The translations under genes were made by a program, and so were the position numbers. The notes below the pieces were generated by a model. That model did not search any database. It saw only the letters and a list, made by a program, of their open reading frames with translations, and was not told the origin of the DNA. A stretch of 64,000 bases of DNA from CAYLRU01 sp964386565 (GTDB lineage: Bacteria > Desulfobacterota > Desulfobacteria > Desulfobacterales > UBA5616): contig CAYLRU010000009.1 of assembly GCA_964386565.1 (NCBI GenBank), forward strand, positions 43,896 to 107,895, read 5' to 3'. Of this stretch, positions 52,277 to 61,826 are shown piece by piece (the stretch's first letter is position 1; each line of letters opens with the position of its first letter).

Positions 52277-54124
52277 TCAATTCCAGATCGCATCCCTTAA
52301 GCCGGAATTTCGATTTATGGTTCGGGCCATGGCTGTGTTAAATAACGTGTCATCACCGCAAACCATGATGTGCCGGCGTGCTCTTGATATTCCGGTATAC
52401 AACAGTTCGCGTGTTAAAATGGCCGTATCGACATCGGGCAGAATCAGCAATATGGATTCAAATTCTGATCCCTGGCTTTTGTGAACCGTCATGGCATATG
52501 CTGTTTCATGATCCGGAAGTCGGTATGGCGAAACGTATCGAACCCCTCCGTCTTGGGAAGGGAAACAGGCAAACAGGTCTTTTCCGTCGATGCCGTGTCG
52601 GATAATTCCCACATCACCATTAAAAAGTTCCAGTCGGTAATCGTTTTTCGTTATTAAGATCGGGCGCCCCGCATACCATTCTTCGGCAGGATCAATGAGT
52701 CCTGCCCTGGTTAAGACATGCTCGGCAAATCGATTAATTCCCTCGACACCGAATCCCCCTTTTCTGAGCGCACATAATATTTTGAATGCATTTAATTTTT
52801 CCAGGGCAATACCGGCATCTTTTTCAGTGAGGTATTCCGTATACCCCGTAACGATTTTTCTTTCAAGAATTTCGTATAAAGTCTGCCGGGAAATTGTTTT
52901 TTCAAACCGGATGCCCGGGTAAAGGGAATCCTGAAAAATATTCCAGGTTTTTCGTTCATCTCCTTGTTCAATGGCACGGCTCAATTTATCGATACCGCGC
53001 CCTTCGTCAAACCGGAAACTGAGATCCAATTTTACCACGCAATCATTTCTTTTCCCGTTTTGAAATTGTTCAATATCAAACGGGTGAAGCCGGTTTTCCA
53101 GAACGTCTTGAATGATTTTATTCCAGGCAAGAGAATATTGCCCCTCGTTGTACCCGCTGCAAATATCCCCAAATGCGGATCCGGCCTCAACAGATGCCAG
53201 TTGATTTTTGTCTCCCAGCAGGATCAACCGCGCGGTTTTTGGAACGGCGCTCAAAAGTTTCGACATCATGGATATATCCACCATTGACGCCTCGTCCACG
53301 ACAACGACATCAGCAGGCAGAGGCCTTTTGTCCCCGTGAAAAAACGAAGATAAAGAACCAGGAACAGGTTTCAGCAGCCGATGGAGGGTTTGCGGTCGGG
53401 ATAAAACAGCATCCCTGATCTTCGGCTGGCAACCCAGTTCGTCTATACTGTCCCGGATGGATTCACCGAGCTTTGCTGCGGATTTTCCGGTGGGTGCGGC
53501 CAGAAGGATATGAAAATCGGTATCCGGGTTCTGTTCCATCAACGTCATCAGGATTTTAGCCACTGTCGTTGTTTTACCCGTTCCAGGCCCTCCTGTAATG
53601 ACACAAAAAGACCTGAAACAGGCAGTGATCACGGCGCGCTGATAAGACACGGCGGTTAAATTTTCCGTCGGAGGGAAATAGCGGTTCAGGCTGGCATGGA
53701 GCAGTTGCGGATCAACGTTAAACAGAACCGAATCCATTCTCTCGCATATACGTTGGGCCAAGATCGCCTCATATTGCCAGTACCGATAAAGATACATCCT
53801 GTTACGACCGTCAAGAATCAAGGGCCGCATTTCTCCCGGACTTCCAACCAGAGGACTGGCAACAAGCTTTTCACGCCACGGCGATAAAGAAGGGCATTGA
53901 ATCCTGTCATACCCGTTTTTTTTTTCAATCAATACATTTTCAGCCATTTCTTCGAGATCCAGGCATACGTGCTTGTTCCCGGTGGCATTGCTGGTCAGTG
54001 CGGCCGCCAACAGAATGTCTGGATCGTCCGTGTTGGATATGCGTGCCAGAAAGGAAGCAAAGTGAACATCCATCGATGTTAATATTTGACTGTGATATAG
54101 AATATTTAAGATGTTATGGGACAT
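52277..54124 (-). CDS. recD: Exodeoxyribonuclease V alpha subunit
   Basis: RecD is the 5'-3' helicase subunit of RecBCD. The 615-residue protein (E. coli 608) has Walker A VITGGPGTGKTTT near residues 175-187, the DEASMVD Walker B, LGDKNQLASVEAG, and the C-terminal motif AMTVHKSQGSEF. It has the N-terminal extension of RecD, not the RecD2 layout. It overlaps recB by 11 bases, so production is coupled. No recC is found in the window. Confidence 0.94.
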   Translation of the reverse strand: MSHNILNILYHSQILTSMDVHFASFLARISNTDDPDILLAAALTSNATGNKHVCLDLEEMAENVLIEKKNGYDRIQCPSLSPWREKLVASPLVGSPGEMRPLILDGRNRMYLYRYWQYEAILAQRICERMDSVLFNVDPQLLHASLNRYFPPTENLTAVSYQRAVITACFRSFCVITGGPGTGKTTTVAKILMTLMEQNPDTDFHILLAAPTGKSAAKLGESIRDSIDELGCQPKIRDAVLSRPQTLHRLLKPVPGSLSSFFHGDKRPLPADVVVVDEASMVDISMMSKLLSAVPKTARLILLGDKNQLASVEAGSAFGDICSGYNEGQYSLAWNKIIQDVLENRLHPFDIEQFQNGKRNDCVVKLDLSFRFDEGRGIDKLSRAIEQGDERKTWNIFQDSLYPGIRFEKTISRQTLYEILERKIVTGYTEYLTEKDAGIALEKLNAFKILCALRKGGFGVEGINRFAEHVLTRAGLIDPAEEWYAGRPILITKNDYRLELFNGDVGIIRHGIDGKDLFACFPSQDGGVRYVSPYRLPDHETAYAMTVHKSQGSEFESILLILPDVDTAILTRELLYTGISRARRHIMVCGDDTLFNTAMARTINRNSGLRDAIWN

Positions 54125-57100
54125 GTTTCTCGGTACTTGCTGCAGTATCGGATTTTTCGCCGTTATTTTTTATCAACAGTGTTTCAAGGGTATTTATTCG
54201 ATTAAATCCGGGTTTGTCAAAAAAAATCCCGGCCCCGTCGCTTTTTCTGGAATCCATGCCACGGATGTACAAATAAAAAACGCCGCCGAAATCCCTTTCA
54301 TATTGATAGGCGGGAATCCGTAATTTTAAAAATTGATGAAGGGCCAACACATACAGGTGGTATTGTAAAACATAATGATGATCCTGCATAATCTTCCATA
54401 GAATTTCCCTGCGGTAATGTTCCCGGGACGGTCCGAGATAATTTGATTTCCAGTCCAAGATGTAGAACCGGTTTTCATGTATAAAGACCATATCGATATA
54501 CCCTTTCATAAATCCTTTAACCGGCGAGAACGTTAATTTGTCCAGATGAAGGTGGTATCCGGCCCGGACCGGATCGTCGATATGGGAACCAAGAGCGGAA
54601 GATAAGGTGTCCGGGTCTATTTTTTTTAACCTGAAGTAAAATTCCATCTCGTGAACCCGGTTGCCTTTGGGTATTGATGCCAATACAATGGTGTTCTCAT
54701 CGGCTCTGAGTCGCGTTGAAAGGACATGTTGAATCATTTTTTCAACCACCGTGCGCCATGATGCATCAAATCCGTATTCCCTCAACTTTTCCTTAATCAG
54801 GTCGGAATCATCACCATCCGTAAACTTTTCAAATGCAACATGCTCAAACAAGTCATGAAAAAAAAGTCCTGTCCGGGCTCCTTTTGGGAATTGCATAATA
54901 TCCGAATCGTCGGCAGGAAGGTCGTCTTCGGAAAGACGGTTTTTTAACTGGAGCCTCCTTTCCACACCCGGGGGCACGGTGTCCCTGTCCATTTCCCCGT
55001 CATCGGCGATATGGCCGGCAACCAGGGATGAATAACTGGCAACACCGAAAACATGGGAAATGGATCCGGAAAAATCTTTGCACCGCAGCGGTGTTGCTGC
55101 CAGTTTTTTTTCGTACACGGCATTGCTGCATTTTCGGGGAAGCGCTTTTACGGATATGGCGTGATCGGATTTAAGCACCAACTGTTTAAGATCACCAAGC
55201 AAATCGTCGTCTGATGCGGCTGCAATTTTCTTCTTCAATTCTCCGACCATGTCATCTGCAATATCTCCGGAATAATGGAAAAGATAGGCAGCCGCCGATG
55301 TCTCAGCCTTGTTGATTCTGCCCCATGCAATGTAACACCGCTTTTTTGCACGCGTCAGCGCAACGTACAATAGTCGCAAATTTTCAGCCAGCCGTTCATG
55401 TTGGGCATGGCGTTTATGCTCATCAAAATCGGCTGACCCCAGGTCAAGCACGCGCTGATAATCATTTTCAGGATCATGAAACTGAATTTGTTTATCCTTT
55501 AGAATGCTTCCATCCCAGGGAAAGGGACAAAATACAATGGGAAACTCAAGCCCCTTGCTTTTATGAATGGTAAGGATATTGACGGCATTGGCATCAGTTT
55601 CCAGCCGGATCAGGTGTTCTTCGACATCGGTTCCGATTGATGTTCTTTTCTCATTTAACCATTTTACCAGCCCTTTCATCCCGGCTTTTTTTTCAATATC
55701 TGTTTTGTGAAGAATTTCAGACAGATGAATAATGTTCGTCAGTCTTCTCTCACCATCCGAATAAGTCATTAACCGTTCTTTCACCTTCTCTTCGGATAAC
55801 AAGTGCCTGAACATTCGGATGAATCCGGATTTTTTCCAAACCGTGGAATATTTTTTAAATCGGCTTGAAAGAATTTCCAATACGCCAGATGGATCGGATA
55901 CCTGAAAATCAGATGCCGTAAACCCCAGCATATCCGTACACAGTGCAGCCTTCAGGAACCTTTCGTTACCGGCTTCGGAAATACCTAGAAGAATTCGCTG
56001 CATTTCAAGTGCTTCATGGGTTTCAAAGATATTCCCGGTCTGATGCAGAACGCACGCAATATTTGCGGCAGACAAATGATCTTTCATCAGTTTTGCCTGC
56101 CTGTTGGTGCGTACGAGAACGGCGATGTCGCTCAGTTTCAGAGTTTTGGGGAAATCGTTGACCAATTGAAGAATTTCTCCGGCCACAGCGTCGGCCACCC
56201 GCGGCATTGCCGCCTGCCTCGATATGACGTGCGGTTGCCCGGTGCCTGCTTCTGAAAACATATGCCAGATAATGAACCCGGGCCTTATTTCAGGAATATC
56301 ATGTGAAAGGGATTTTCCCGGTGCGGTTTTTTCAAAACGGATCTTTTTAAACAAAAACGGTTGAAATTGATTTGAAAAGATGGTGTTTACCGCTGAAATC
56401 AGGCAAGGGTCTGATCTGTGGTTCTGCAGAAGTGTGTATGCGTGTTGCGTTTTTTCGGCAGCATCCATGTAAGAAAAAATATCCGCTCCCCGAAAATCGT
56501 AGATGGCCTGCTTGGGATCTCCGATCATAAGGAACAGGCTGTCCTTGTGTGCGAATATTTTTGAAAATATATCGTATTGGACAGCATCCGTATCCTGGAA
56601 TTCATCAACCAGGGCAGCCTTGTATGTCTGCCTGATTTTATTCAACAAGTGCTGTCCGTATTTGCCGTCCAGCGCCTTTTTTACCATGACGAGCAAATCG
56701 TCAAAGTTCACCATGCTGGTCCTGTTTTTCCGCTCAGCCAGTTCTTTTTGAGCATAAAGAAAAAACGCTCCCTGTAAAAACTCCAGAAATTCGTTCATTT
56801 CGGTTTCAAGCTTCCGGGATTTTTTCAGAAATTTATCGCAAAGGGTAAAAAACGGGTGATACGGCGGCAAACAGTTTTTTTTTGTCGATAAATTGATCTT
56901 TGTTTCAGTGAAATGTTTGAATCTAGCAAACAATGGAAGGGCCGGATAATCTTTTTCGGCAAAACGGTCCATCTCTTTTTCAAGTACCTGTAACCGAATA
57001 TCGCGTTTGTTCATATATGGATAATCGTTGTCCGGTTTCAGGCTGCCGTATACATTTCCGGATAAAGACGGATCCTTCAGGCAGTTTAAGACGTCCTGTT

Positions 57101-57776
57101 TTGACTTGTACCATGAATTTTTTACTGTCTTAAAGCAGGATCTGAGATCATTTAAGGCTTCATCAAGAACCGGCCTGCGCAATTTTGGAATGATGGTCAT
57201 ATTCTGCCGGTCAAGATTTACGGCCAGGTTAATAAAGTACACCGGGCCTGAAAGCCGGGCATTGGCGTATACCGCCAGTTCCACCGGTGCCTGATAAAAC
57301 TGACTTCGCCAGAAATCTTCCGCAACATCGCGCAACAATTCCGACTGGTCCGCTATGACGTCAAAATCAAACAGGTTATGTGTTTCAAAGGCGTTTTCAG
57401 TTAAAATGCGCTGACAAAATCCGTGAATGGTATATATGGCGGCCTTATCAAAATCCACCAGTGCATTTTTAATCTTTTCCTGTGCCCCGGGAATATCGTC
57501 AATACCGGCAATCATGTCCTCAATAAACGGATCCTCTGCATGGCCTGCTTTCAGCGCTTCGGACATACCCAGCAGCTTTGTTCTGATTCTGTTTCTTAAT
57601 TCATCGGTGGCGGCCCGAGTAAAGGTGACGACCAGAATCTGCTCCAGGTTCAGCGCACGTTCCAGTATCAGGCGCAGATAAATCCCTTCGATGGTATATG
57701 TCTTGCCGGTTCCGGCACTGGCTTCAATGAGGTTGACACCGCTTAAGGGCGCATGAAAAATATCAAGGGGCTTCAT
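54114..57776 (-). CDS. recB: Exodeoxyribonuclease V beta subunit
   Basis: RecB is the helicase-nuclease subunit of RecBCD, acting in double-strand break repair. The 1220-residue protein (E. coli 1180) has Walker A EASAGTGKTYTIEG (residues 18-31), DEFQDTDAVQYDIF, IGDPKQAIYDFRGAD and helicase motif VI VALTRAKKRCYIA. The C-terminal nuclease domain has GYIDMVF and FYILDWKSNYLG near residues 1090-1115, so the nuclease appears intact. Its start overlaps the upstream secreted-protein gene by 4 bases and its end overlaps recD. recC is missing from its usual place next to recB. Confidence 0.95.
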   Translation of the reverse strand: MKPLDIFHAPLSGVNLIEASAGTGKTYTIEGIYLRLILERALNLEQILVVTFTRAATDELRNRIRTKLLGMSEALKAGHAEDPFIEDMIAGIDDIPGAQEKIKNALVDFDKAAIYTIHGFCQRILTENAFETHNLFDFDVIADQSELLRDVAEDFWRSQFYQAPVELAVYANARLSGPVYFINLAVNLDRQNMTIIPKLRRPVLDEALNDLRSCFKTVKNSWYKSKQDVLNCLKDPSLSGNVYGSLKPDNDYPYMNKRDIRLQVLEKEMDRFAEKDYPALPLFARFKHFTETKINLSTKKNCLPPYHPFFTLCDKFLKKSRKLETEMNEFLEFLQGAFFLYAQKELAERKNRTSMVNFDDLLVMVKKALDGKYGQHLLNKIRQTYKAALVDEFQDTDAVQYDIFSKIFAHKDSLFLMIGDPKQAIYDFRGADIFSYMDAAEKTQHAYTLLQNHRSDPCLISAVNTIFSNQFQPFLFKKIRFEKTAPGKSLSHDIPEIRPGFIIWHMFSEAGTGQPHVISRQAAMPRVADAVAGEILQLVNDFPKTLKLSDIAVLVRTNRQAKLMKDHLSAANIACVLHQTGNIFETHEALEMQRILLGISEAGNERFLKAALCTDMLGFTASDFQVSDPSGVLEILSSRFKKYSTVWKKSGFIRMFRHLLSEEKVKERLMTYSDGERRLTNIIHLSEILHKTDIEKKAGMKGLVKWLNEKRTSIGTDVEEHLIRLETDANAVNILTIHKSKGLEFPIVFCPFPWDGSILKDKQIQFHDPENDYQRVLDLGSADFDEHKRHAQHERLAENLRLLYVALTRAKKRCYIAWGRINKAETSAAAYLFHYSGDIADDMVGELKKKIAAASDDDLLGDLKQLVLKSDHAISVKALPRKCSNAVYEKKLAATPLRCKDFSGSISHVFGVASYSSLVAGHIADDGEMDRDTVPPGVERRLQLKNRLSEDDLPADDSDIMQFPKGARTGLFFHDLFEHVAFEKFTDGDDSDLIKEKLREYGFDASWRTVVEKMIQHVLSTRLRADENTIVLASIPKGNRVHEMEFYFRLKKIDPDTLSSALGSHIDDPVRAGYHLHLDKLTFSPVKGFMKGYIDMVFIHENRFYILDWKSNYLGPSREHYRREILWKIMQDHHYVLQYHLYVLALHQFLKLRIPAYQYERDFGGVFYLYIRGMDSRKSDGAGIFFDKPGFNRINTLETLLIKNNGEKSDTAASTEKHVP

Positions 57777-58696
57777 TCAGTCAGTCCTTTGCAAATCTGG
57801 TTTTGAAGCGCAACCTGGTTCTCAGATTCCCTTTTTTTATTGGCCATGTAAGCTTTTTTGCTGAGTTCATAGAGCTGGCGTTTGAAACCATCGGTGAGAT
57901 CGTACCACCTGGAAATCCGATTTTCAAATCTTATTTTCTCCGGGTATTCCAGGGTATCCATAAACGCCTGTACGGCAAAGTAGTACCTGACGGCATTTCT
58001 TTCAATCATTCCCCTGTTTCCCTTGACATAAACCGGATTTCCGCGCTCTTTGGTTTTTTCCCGGGAGAACCCGATTTTGTGACGGCCGATGGTGTTAAAA
58101 TAGATTCTCAGCATATTTTTAAATGCAGTGCCGTAATCATATTCATAACCAAGATGAATAAAGGTTTTATCGTTTTTCAACGGAATTGCATCAAGCCTGA
58201 TCCGATAGTTTCGCGTATACATGGGACCTTTATCCGAAGACAACTGAATGAAAAAATAGGTATCGGATTCCCTGACAACACGATATTGCAGGACTATTTT
58301 ATACGTATTTTCAGGTTTCTGGTAATATTTCCGGCCGCAATAGACATTCAGTATGGAGTGCCCGTTTTCAGTGTAATACACACCGGATTTGATATTGGGG
58401 TGCAGAAAGAGGATGTCGCACCAGTTTTTCGGATTGCATAACTGACGACGGATTTTATTAAAATTATATTCAAGAATTCCGTAAACATTACATTGCAGAT
58501 GCTCCCCGTTGTCCAACGCCGTGATATGAATGGGAAGACCGTGTGGTGAATTTAACAATTCCGATTTTATGGCCGAATATTTATCATTGAGCCATGCGGC
58601 ATTGTTTGCGCTCAAAGAATTCGGATATGCGGAATCTGCGCTGCACAAACCAGCGACAACAATAAAAATAAAATGAATCCACCTGAATTTAATCAT
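57773..58696 (-). CDS. Secreted protein of unknown function, coupled to recB
   Basis: ATG 58696 (MIKFRWIHF) starts a cleavable signal peptide with hydrophobic core FIFIVVAGLCSA; the frame is open further upstream but without signal. The 307-residue protein has an N-terminal helical part and a central set of strands (NTYKIVLQYRVVRESDTYFFIQL, TFIHLGYEYDYG), then GNRGMIERNAVRYYFAVQAFM and a helical C-terminus. The pattern suggests a START/SRPBCC-like periplasmic domain, but I cannot name the family. Its stop overlaps the recB start by 4 bases (ATGA), an odd pairing of an exported protein with a DNA-repair enzyme. Confidence 0.75.
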   Translation of the reverse strand: MIKFRWIHFIFIVVAGLCSADSAYPNSLSANNAAWLNDKYSAIKSELLNSPHGLPIHITALDNGEHLQCNVYGILEYNFNKIRRQLCNPKNWCDILFLHPNIKSGVYYTENGHSILNVYCGRKYYQKPENTYKIVLQYRVVRESDTYFFIQLSSDKGPMYTRNYRIRLDAIPLKNDKTFIHLGYEYDYGTAFKNMLRIYFNTIGRHKIGFSREKTKERGNPVYVKGNRGMIERNAVRYYFAVQAFMDTLEYPEKIRFENRISRWYDLTDGFKRQLYELSKKAYMANKKRESENQVALQNQICKGLTE

Positions 58697-58965
58697 AATA
58701 ATTGTGTCGGTACAGAAAAAACCGGTCATAGAACCCCGAAATGCGTGATGAAATAAACGGGGTTTGCAGCCGATACCAGACATGTGTCTTCTGAAAACTA
58801 CTATCTAATGTATGGGCAGTCAATTGTTGTTATCATTTGACAAGTCAGTCCGACCGGGAATATATTTGTTAAAATCAATGAATGAAAATTTATCATCATA
58901 ACGACGATTTACTTCCAACGATGAAACAGGGCGTCACGAAAATACATCAAAAGGACGGCAATGAC

Positions 58966-59307
58966 ATGGACGAAAACCTTATAAAAGATTTTGTACATTA
59001 TGATATGAACGAAGAAATCAGGGCCATCGGCGGCGGATATACCCTGATAAAGGAAGAACGGCTTCCAATGGGCGGACGAGAGGTTTTGTTTGTTATCGGC
59101 CATGCGGTTTTCGACACTTCCTGTTGCGGAACCGGGGGTTGCGGTTACGCCATCGTACCGGGGTTTATAGAGGAGTGGAAGCATAAAAAAAATGCGTCAG
59201 GCCGATTCGTCAGCCGCGTGAAACCCATTAAGGACGCCGAATTACAAAAAGAGATCCGGTTGATCATCAAGCAAAAAGAAATGGTTCAAGAGGTTCGTTT
59301 TGAGTAA
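58966..59307 (+). CDS. Small conserved-looking protein with a CCxxxC motif
   Basis: ATG 58966 with AAAGGA upstream starts a 113-residue product; in-frame ATGs at 58882 and 58921 are less likely. The protein has a charged N-terminus and a strand (GGYTLIKEERLPMGGREVLFVIGHAV). A striking Cys/Gly cluster follows, SCCGTGGCGYAIVPGFIEEW, and then a basic region and a C-terminal helix. The cysteines could bind a metal or form a redox centre. No export signal is seen and the family is unknown to me. It is convergent with the nucleotidyltransferase-like gene. Confidence 0.65.
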   Translation: MDENLIKDFVHYDMNEEIRAIGGGYTLIKEERLPMGGREVLFVIGHAVFDTSCCGTGGCGYAIVPGFIEEWKHKKNASGRFVSRVKPIKDAELQKEIRLIIKQKEMVQEVRFE

Positions 59308-59342
59308 ATCCCGGTATGGTTTATTTTTTTATTGAGTTAAAC

Positions 59343-60311
59343 CTATTGAGCCAGCATCTGGTTGATCATTCGATACTCCTTATCGGTTCCGTCATAATCG
59401 TATGATGCTGCTTCACCCTCCATGGGAAGAAGCTTCAATGGCCCCCTGAAAAATCCGGATGTGATTTTTTCGCAATCCTTGATGCTCAAATCTTTTTTGA
59501 GAAAATATTTCGAATATACATTTGAAAAACCCAGATTTCGCGTAATGCTGAACAATCGAATCTGAACCTTGGGATTCAGAAATTTCCTGAGATTATATGC
59601 GGTATTGACGGTATTGACGTCAAATGCATTGGGATTCGCCGATAAAAGGGGGCCCAACCTGAAACCTTGGCGGCCATATGGATCCGTATATCCGTTGATT
59701 GGAAAATCGCTGTCGTTTATCAGTCTTAACGGTTTCCTGCCCAGTCGGTCTTCCTTGTCATTGATGAACACTGCAGGAACGATTATGGCATATGTTTCTG
59801 AAAATTCGGCCGAAAGATCAAGAAAATGCCGAATATAACCGATCTGCGTCAAAGGTGAATCCGATGCCACGAACAATGCATGCCCGGACTTTTTTGATGC
59901 CTTTGTTTCCACATACCCTTTAATCATGTTTCCGGCCAGGGAATTGAACTTCACATGCTTTTTTTGAATGTTGTAGCGGCTTATAATCCGATTGGAAAAT
60001 TCTTGATTCTGATTGACAATCTTCAAGGGTTTGGGGATGGATTTGAAAAAATTGCCGAGGCGCTGTTCAAGCAGCATTTGATGGCCCACAATAATGATAT
60101 CTTCAATTTCATCGATTTGTTTTAATTTCTCAAGTGTAAATTCTATCAGGGGCTTGTTGATTGAAACGCCGTCTTTTTCAATCTGGAACTCCCGTAAAGG
60201 TTTGTATCCGGTTTCGATAAAAGTTTCCCCGTAATGTTCCGCAACGATTTTGCTATACCGTTTAACCTCCCTTTTGTTTTGATATCCCGCCATTACAACG
60301 GCACTGGCCAT
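59343..60311 (-). CDS. Nucleotidyltransferase-like (GT-A fold) protein
   Basis: ATG 60311 has AAAGGA 8 bases upstream; the open frame extends 100 codons further without homology or ribosome-binding site. The 322-residue protein starts with ASAVVMAGYQNK and later has ALFVASDSPLTQI. Together these resemble the nucleotide-binding loop and the SDxPL metal-site region of MobA/IspD-type transferases. The glycine-rich loop is atypical (MAGYQNKR instead of AGGxGxRM), and a KPL box is present at YKPLREF. It might transfer a nucleotide to a sugar or cofactor; no substrate is evident from neighbours. Confidence 0.6.
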   Translation of the reverse strand: MASAVVMAGYQNKREVKRYSKIVAEHYGETFIETGYKPLREFQIEKDGVSINKPLIEFTLEKLKQIDEIEDIIIVGHQMLLEQRLGNFFKSIPKPLKIVNQNQEFSNRIISRYNIQKKHVKFNSLAGNMIKGYVETKASKKSGHALFVASDSPLTQIGYIRHFLDLSAEFSETYAIIVPAVFINDKEDRLGRKPLRLINDSDFPINGYTDPYGRQGFRLGPLLSANPNAFDVNTVNTAYNLRKFLNPKVQIRLFSITRNLGFSNVYSKYFLKKDLSIKDCEKITSGFFRGPLKLLPMEGEAASYDYDGTDKEYRMINQMLAQ

Positions 60312-60550
60312 GAATCGCATCCTTTTATGGAAACCAAGTATTAATTGAATAAACGGTAATCTTGCACGCATATTAGAAAAAATGTGAATGAGTGTCAAGC
60401 ACTGAAAAATTACTTCCAATTGCCGAAAACCCGTTGAATACAATAAAAACCCGTTGAATATGGTAACAAAGCAGTGTATATACCAGAATCGTGCCGATGC
60501 AAATGATCGGATCACCATAATTGATATATTGATATAAGGTTTCCCGAGAA

Positions 60551-60979
60551 ATGGATTCTCAACTGAAAAACGGACTGGTTGCGGTTTCAAAAAAGGAACC
60601 TTTTGCGACAACCCTGGGTATTGAACTTAAAGAACTCGATACCGGCTACGCCCATGTTGAAATGATGTACGACCCGTCAAAAATGAGCAATATCTATGGT
60701 CGGGCACATGGCGGTGCTATTTTTGCACTTATGGATGAAGCATTTCAACTTGCGTGTCAAACTCATGGTTCCATTGCCGTGGCGTTAAATGTAAATCTGA
60801 CGTATATTTCCAGTCCGGATAAAAAAATTCTTCTGAAGGCAACGGCGAATGAGGTCCACAAAACACGTAAAACCGCAAGTTACGACATACGTGTTGTAGA
60901 CGCTGAAGATCGCCTGGTGGCCACATGCAGCGCCCTTGCCTATCGAACCGGAAAATCCGTGCCGTTTTTCAATAAATAA
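60551..60979 (+). CDS. PaaI-type hotdog thioesterase
   Basis: The 142-residue protein has the hotdog thioesterase signature GRAHGGAIFALMDEAFQLA, with the HGG loop and the catalytic acidic residue in LMDEA. The usual strand NVNLTYISSPDKKILLKATA follows, then the C-terminal VATCSALAYRTG. It probably hydrolyses acyl- or aryl-CoA thioesters. The Shine-Dalgarno is poor (AAGG about 11 bases upstream). It is divergent from the nucleotidyltransferase-like gene and has no obvious pathway partner. Confidence 0.9.
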   Translation: MDSQLKNGLVAVSKKEPFATTLGIELKELDTGYAHVEMMYDPSKMSNIYGRAHGGAIFALMDEAFQLACQTHGSIAVALNVNLTYISSPDKKILLKATANEVHKTRKTASYDIRVVDAEDRLVATCSALAYRTGKSVPFFNK

Positions 60980-61131
60980 CCCGGTGCATCAGCTTCGATT
61001 CCACTGGGATTCCCATCCTTTTTTTTCGCAATTCCAGAATGCTCACTTTTTGTTAAAGATTTTCATAAAACTGCCGATTTGAATGTAAAAAAGCTTAAAA
61101 TTTATTGATCGGCGTACAGGAGGTGAGCAAA

Positions 61132-61638
61132 ATGGCCCAGCCTGCAGTATCACAATCGTTACCGGCAACAGGAACAAACGAGGGAAAATATCTTACGTTC
61201 AGTCTGTGCGATGAAGAATACGGTATCGGCATATTGAAAATAAAGGAAATTATCGGAATGATGGATTTTACGCCCGTCCCCAAAACCCCCGATTTCGTAA
61301 AAGGCGTCATTAATCTTCGCGGAAAAGTAATTCCGGTCATAGATCTTCGGCTGAAATTCGGAATGGAGGAAGATCAATACACTGAACGGACCTGTATTAT
61401 CGTTGTTGAAATTCAGGGACAAATGGTGACCATATTGATGGGGATCGTTGTGGATGCAGTATCAGAAGTTATAAACATAAAAGCCGATGATATAGAGCAA
61501 ACCCCTGATTTCGGAACCCGATTAAATACGGAATATATCCTGGGACTGGCGAAAACAGAAGATAAAGTCAGAATATTACTGGATATTGACAAGGTGCTCA
61601 ACTATGTTGAACTGGTGACCATCGAGAAGTCCGCATAA
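61132..61638 (+). CDS. cheW: Chemotaxis coupling protein CheW
   Basis: CheW links chemoreceptors to CheA. ATG 61132 follows a near-perfect AGGAGGTGA ribosome-binding site. The 168-residue protein has the CheW beta-barrel pattern: KYLTFSLCDEEYGIGILKIKEII, the VKGVINLRGKVIPVIDLRLKFG core, and a C-terminal ILLDIDKVL. The first 20 residues are a disordered leader. A chemoreceptor gene follows in the same direction after 188 bases. CheA is not in the window. Confidence 0.95.
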   Translation: MAQPAVSQSLPATGTNEGKYLTFSLCDEEYGIGILKIKEIIGMMDFTPVPKTPDFVKGVINLRGKVIPVIDLRLKFGMEEDQYTERTCIIVVEIQGQMVTILMGIVVDAVSEVINIKADDIEQTPDFGTRLNTEYILGLAKTEDKVRILLDIDKVLNYVELVTIEKSA

Positions 61639-61826
61639 CCGGGAAACAATATAATGCCAACCCGTAAAATCCGGAACAAAATTGGAAATTTTAGGATAAT
61701 GCGTTGCTTGACTTTTTTAAACCAAGTGCCGGATTTTCGTAAATCTTCAATTTTCAAGGGCCAAAAATACCCGTACGGAAAGCATATAAAAATTATTATT
61801 AAAATTACAAGAAGAGGGATTCGGAA

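Noticed and set aside
59318..59343. GGTTTA/TAAACC inverted repeat between convergent genes as a terminator
   Set aside because: The stem is only 6 bp with a loop of about 14 bases and low GC; too weak to call.
59343..60611. Long reading of the nucleotidyltransferase-like protein from 60611
   Set aside because: The first 100 residues look non-coding and overlap the thioesterase gene; ATG 60311 has a good ribosome-binding site and the conserved N-terminus.
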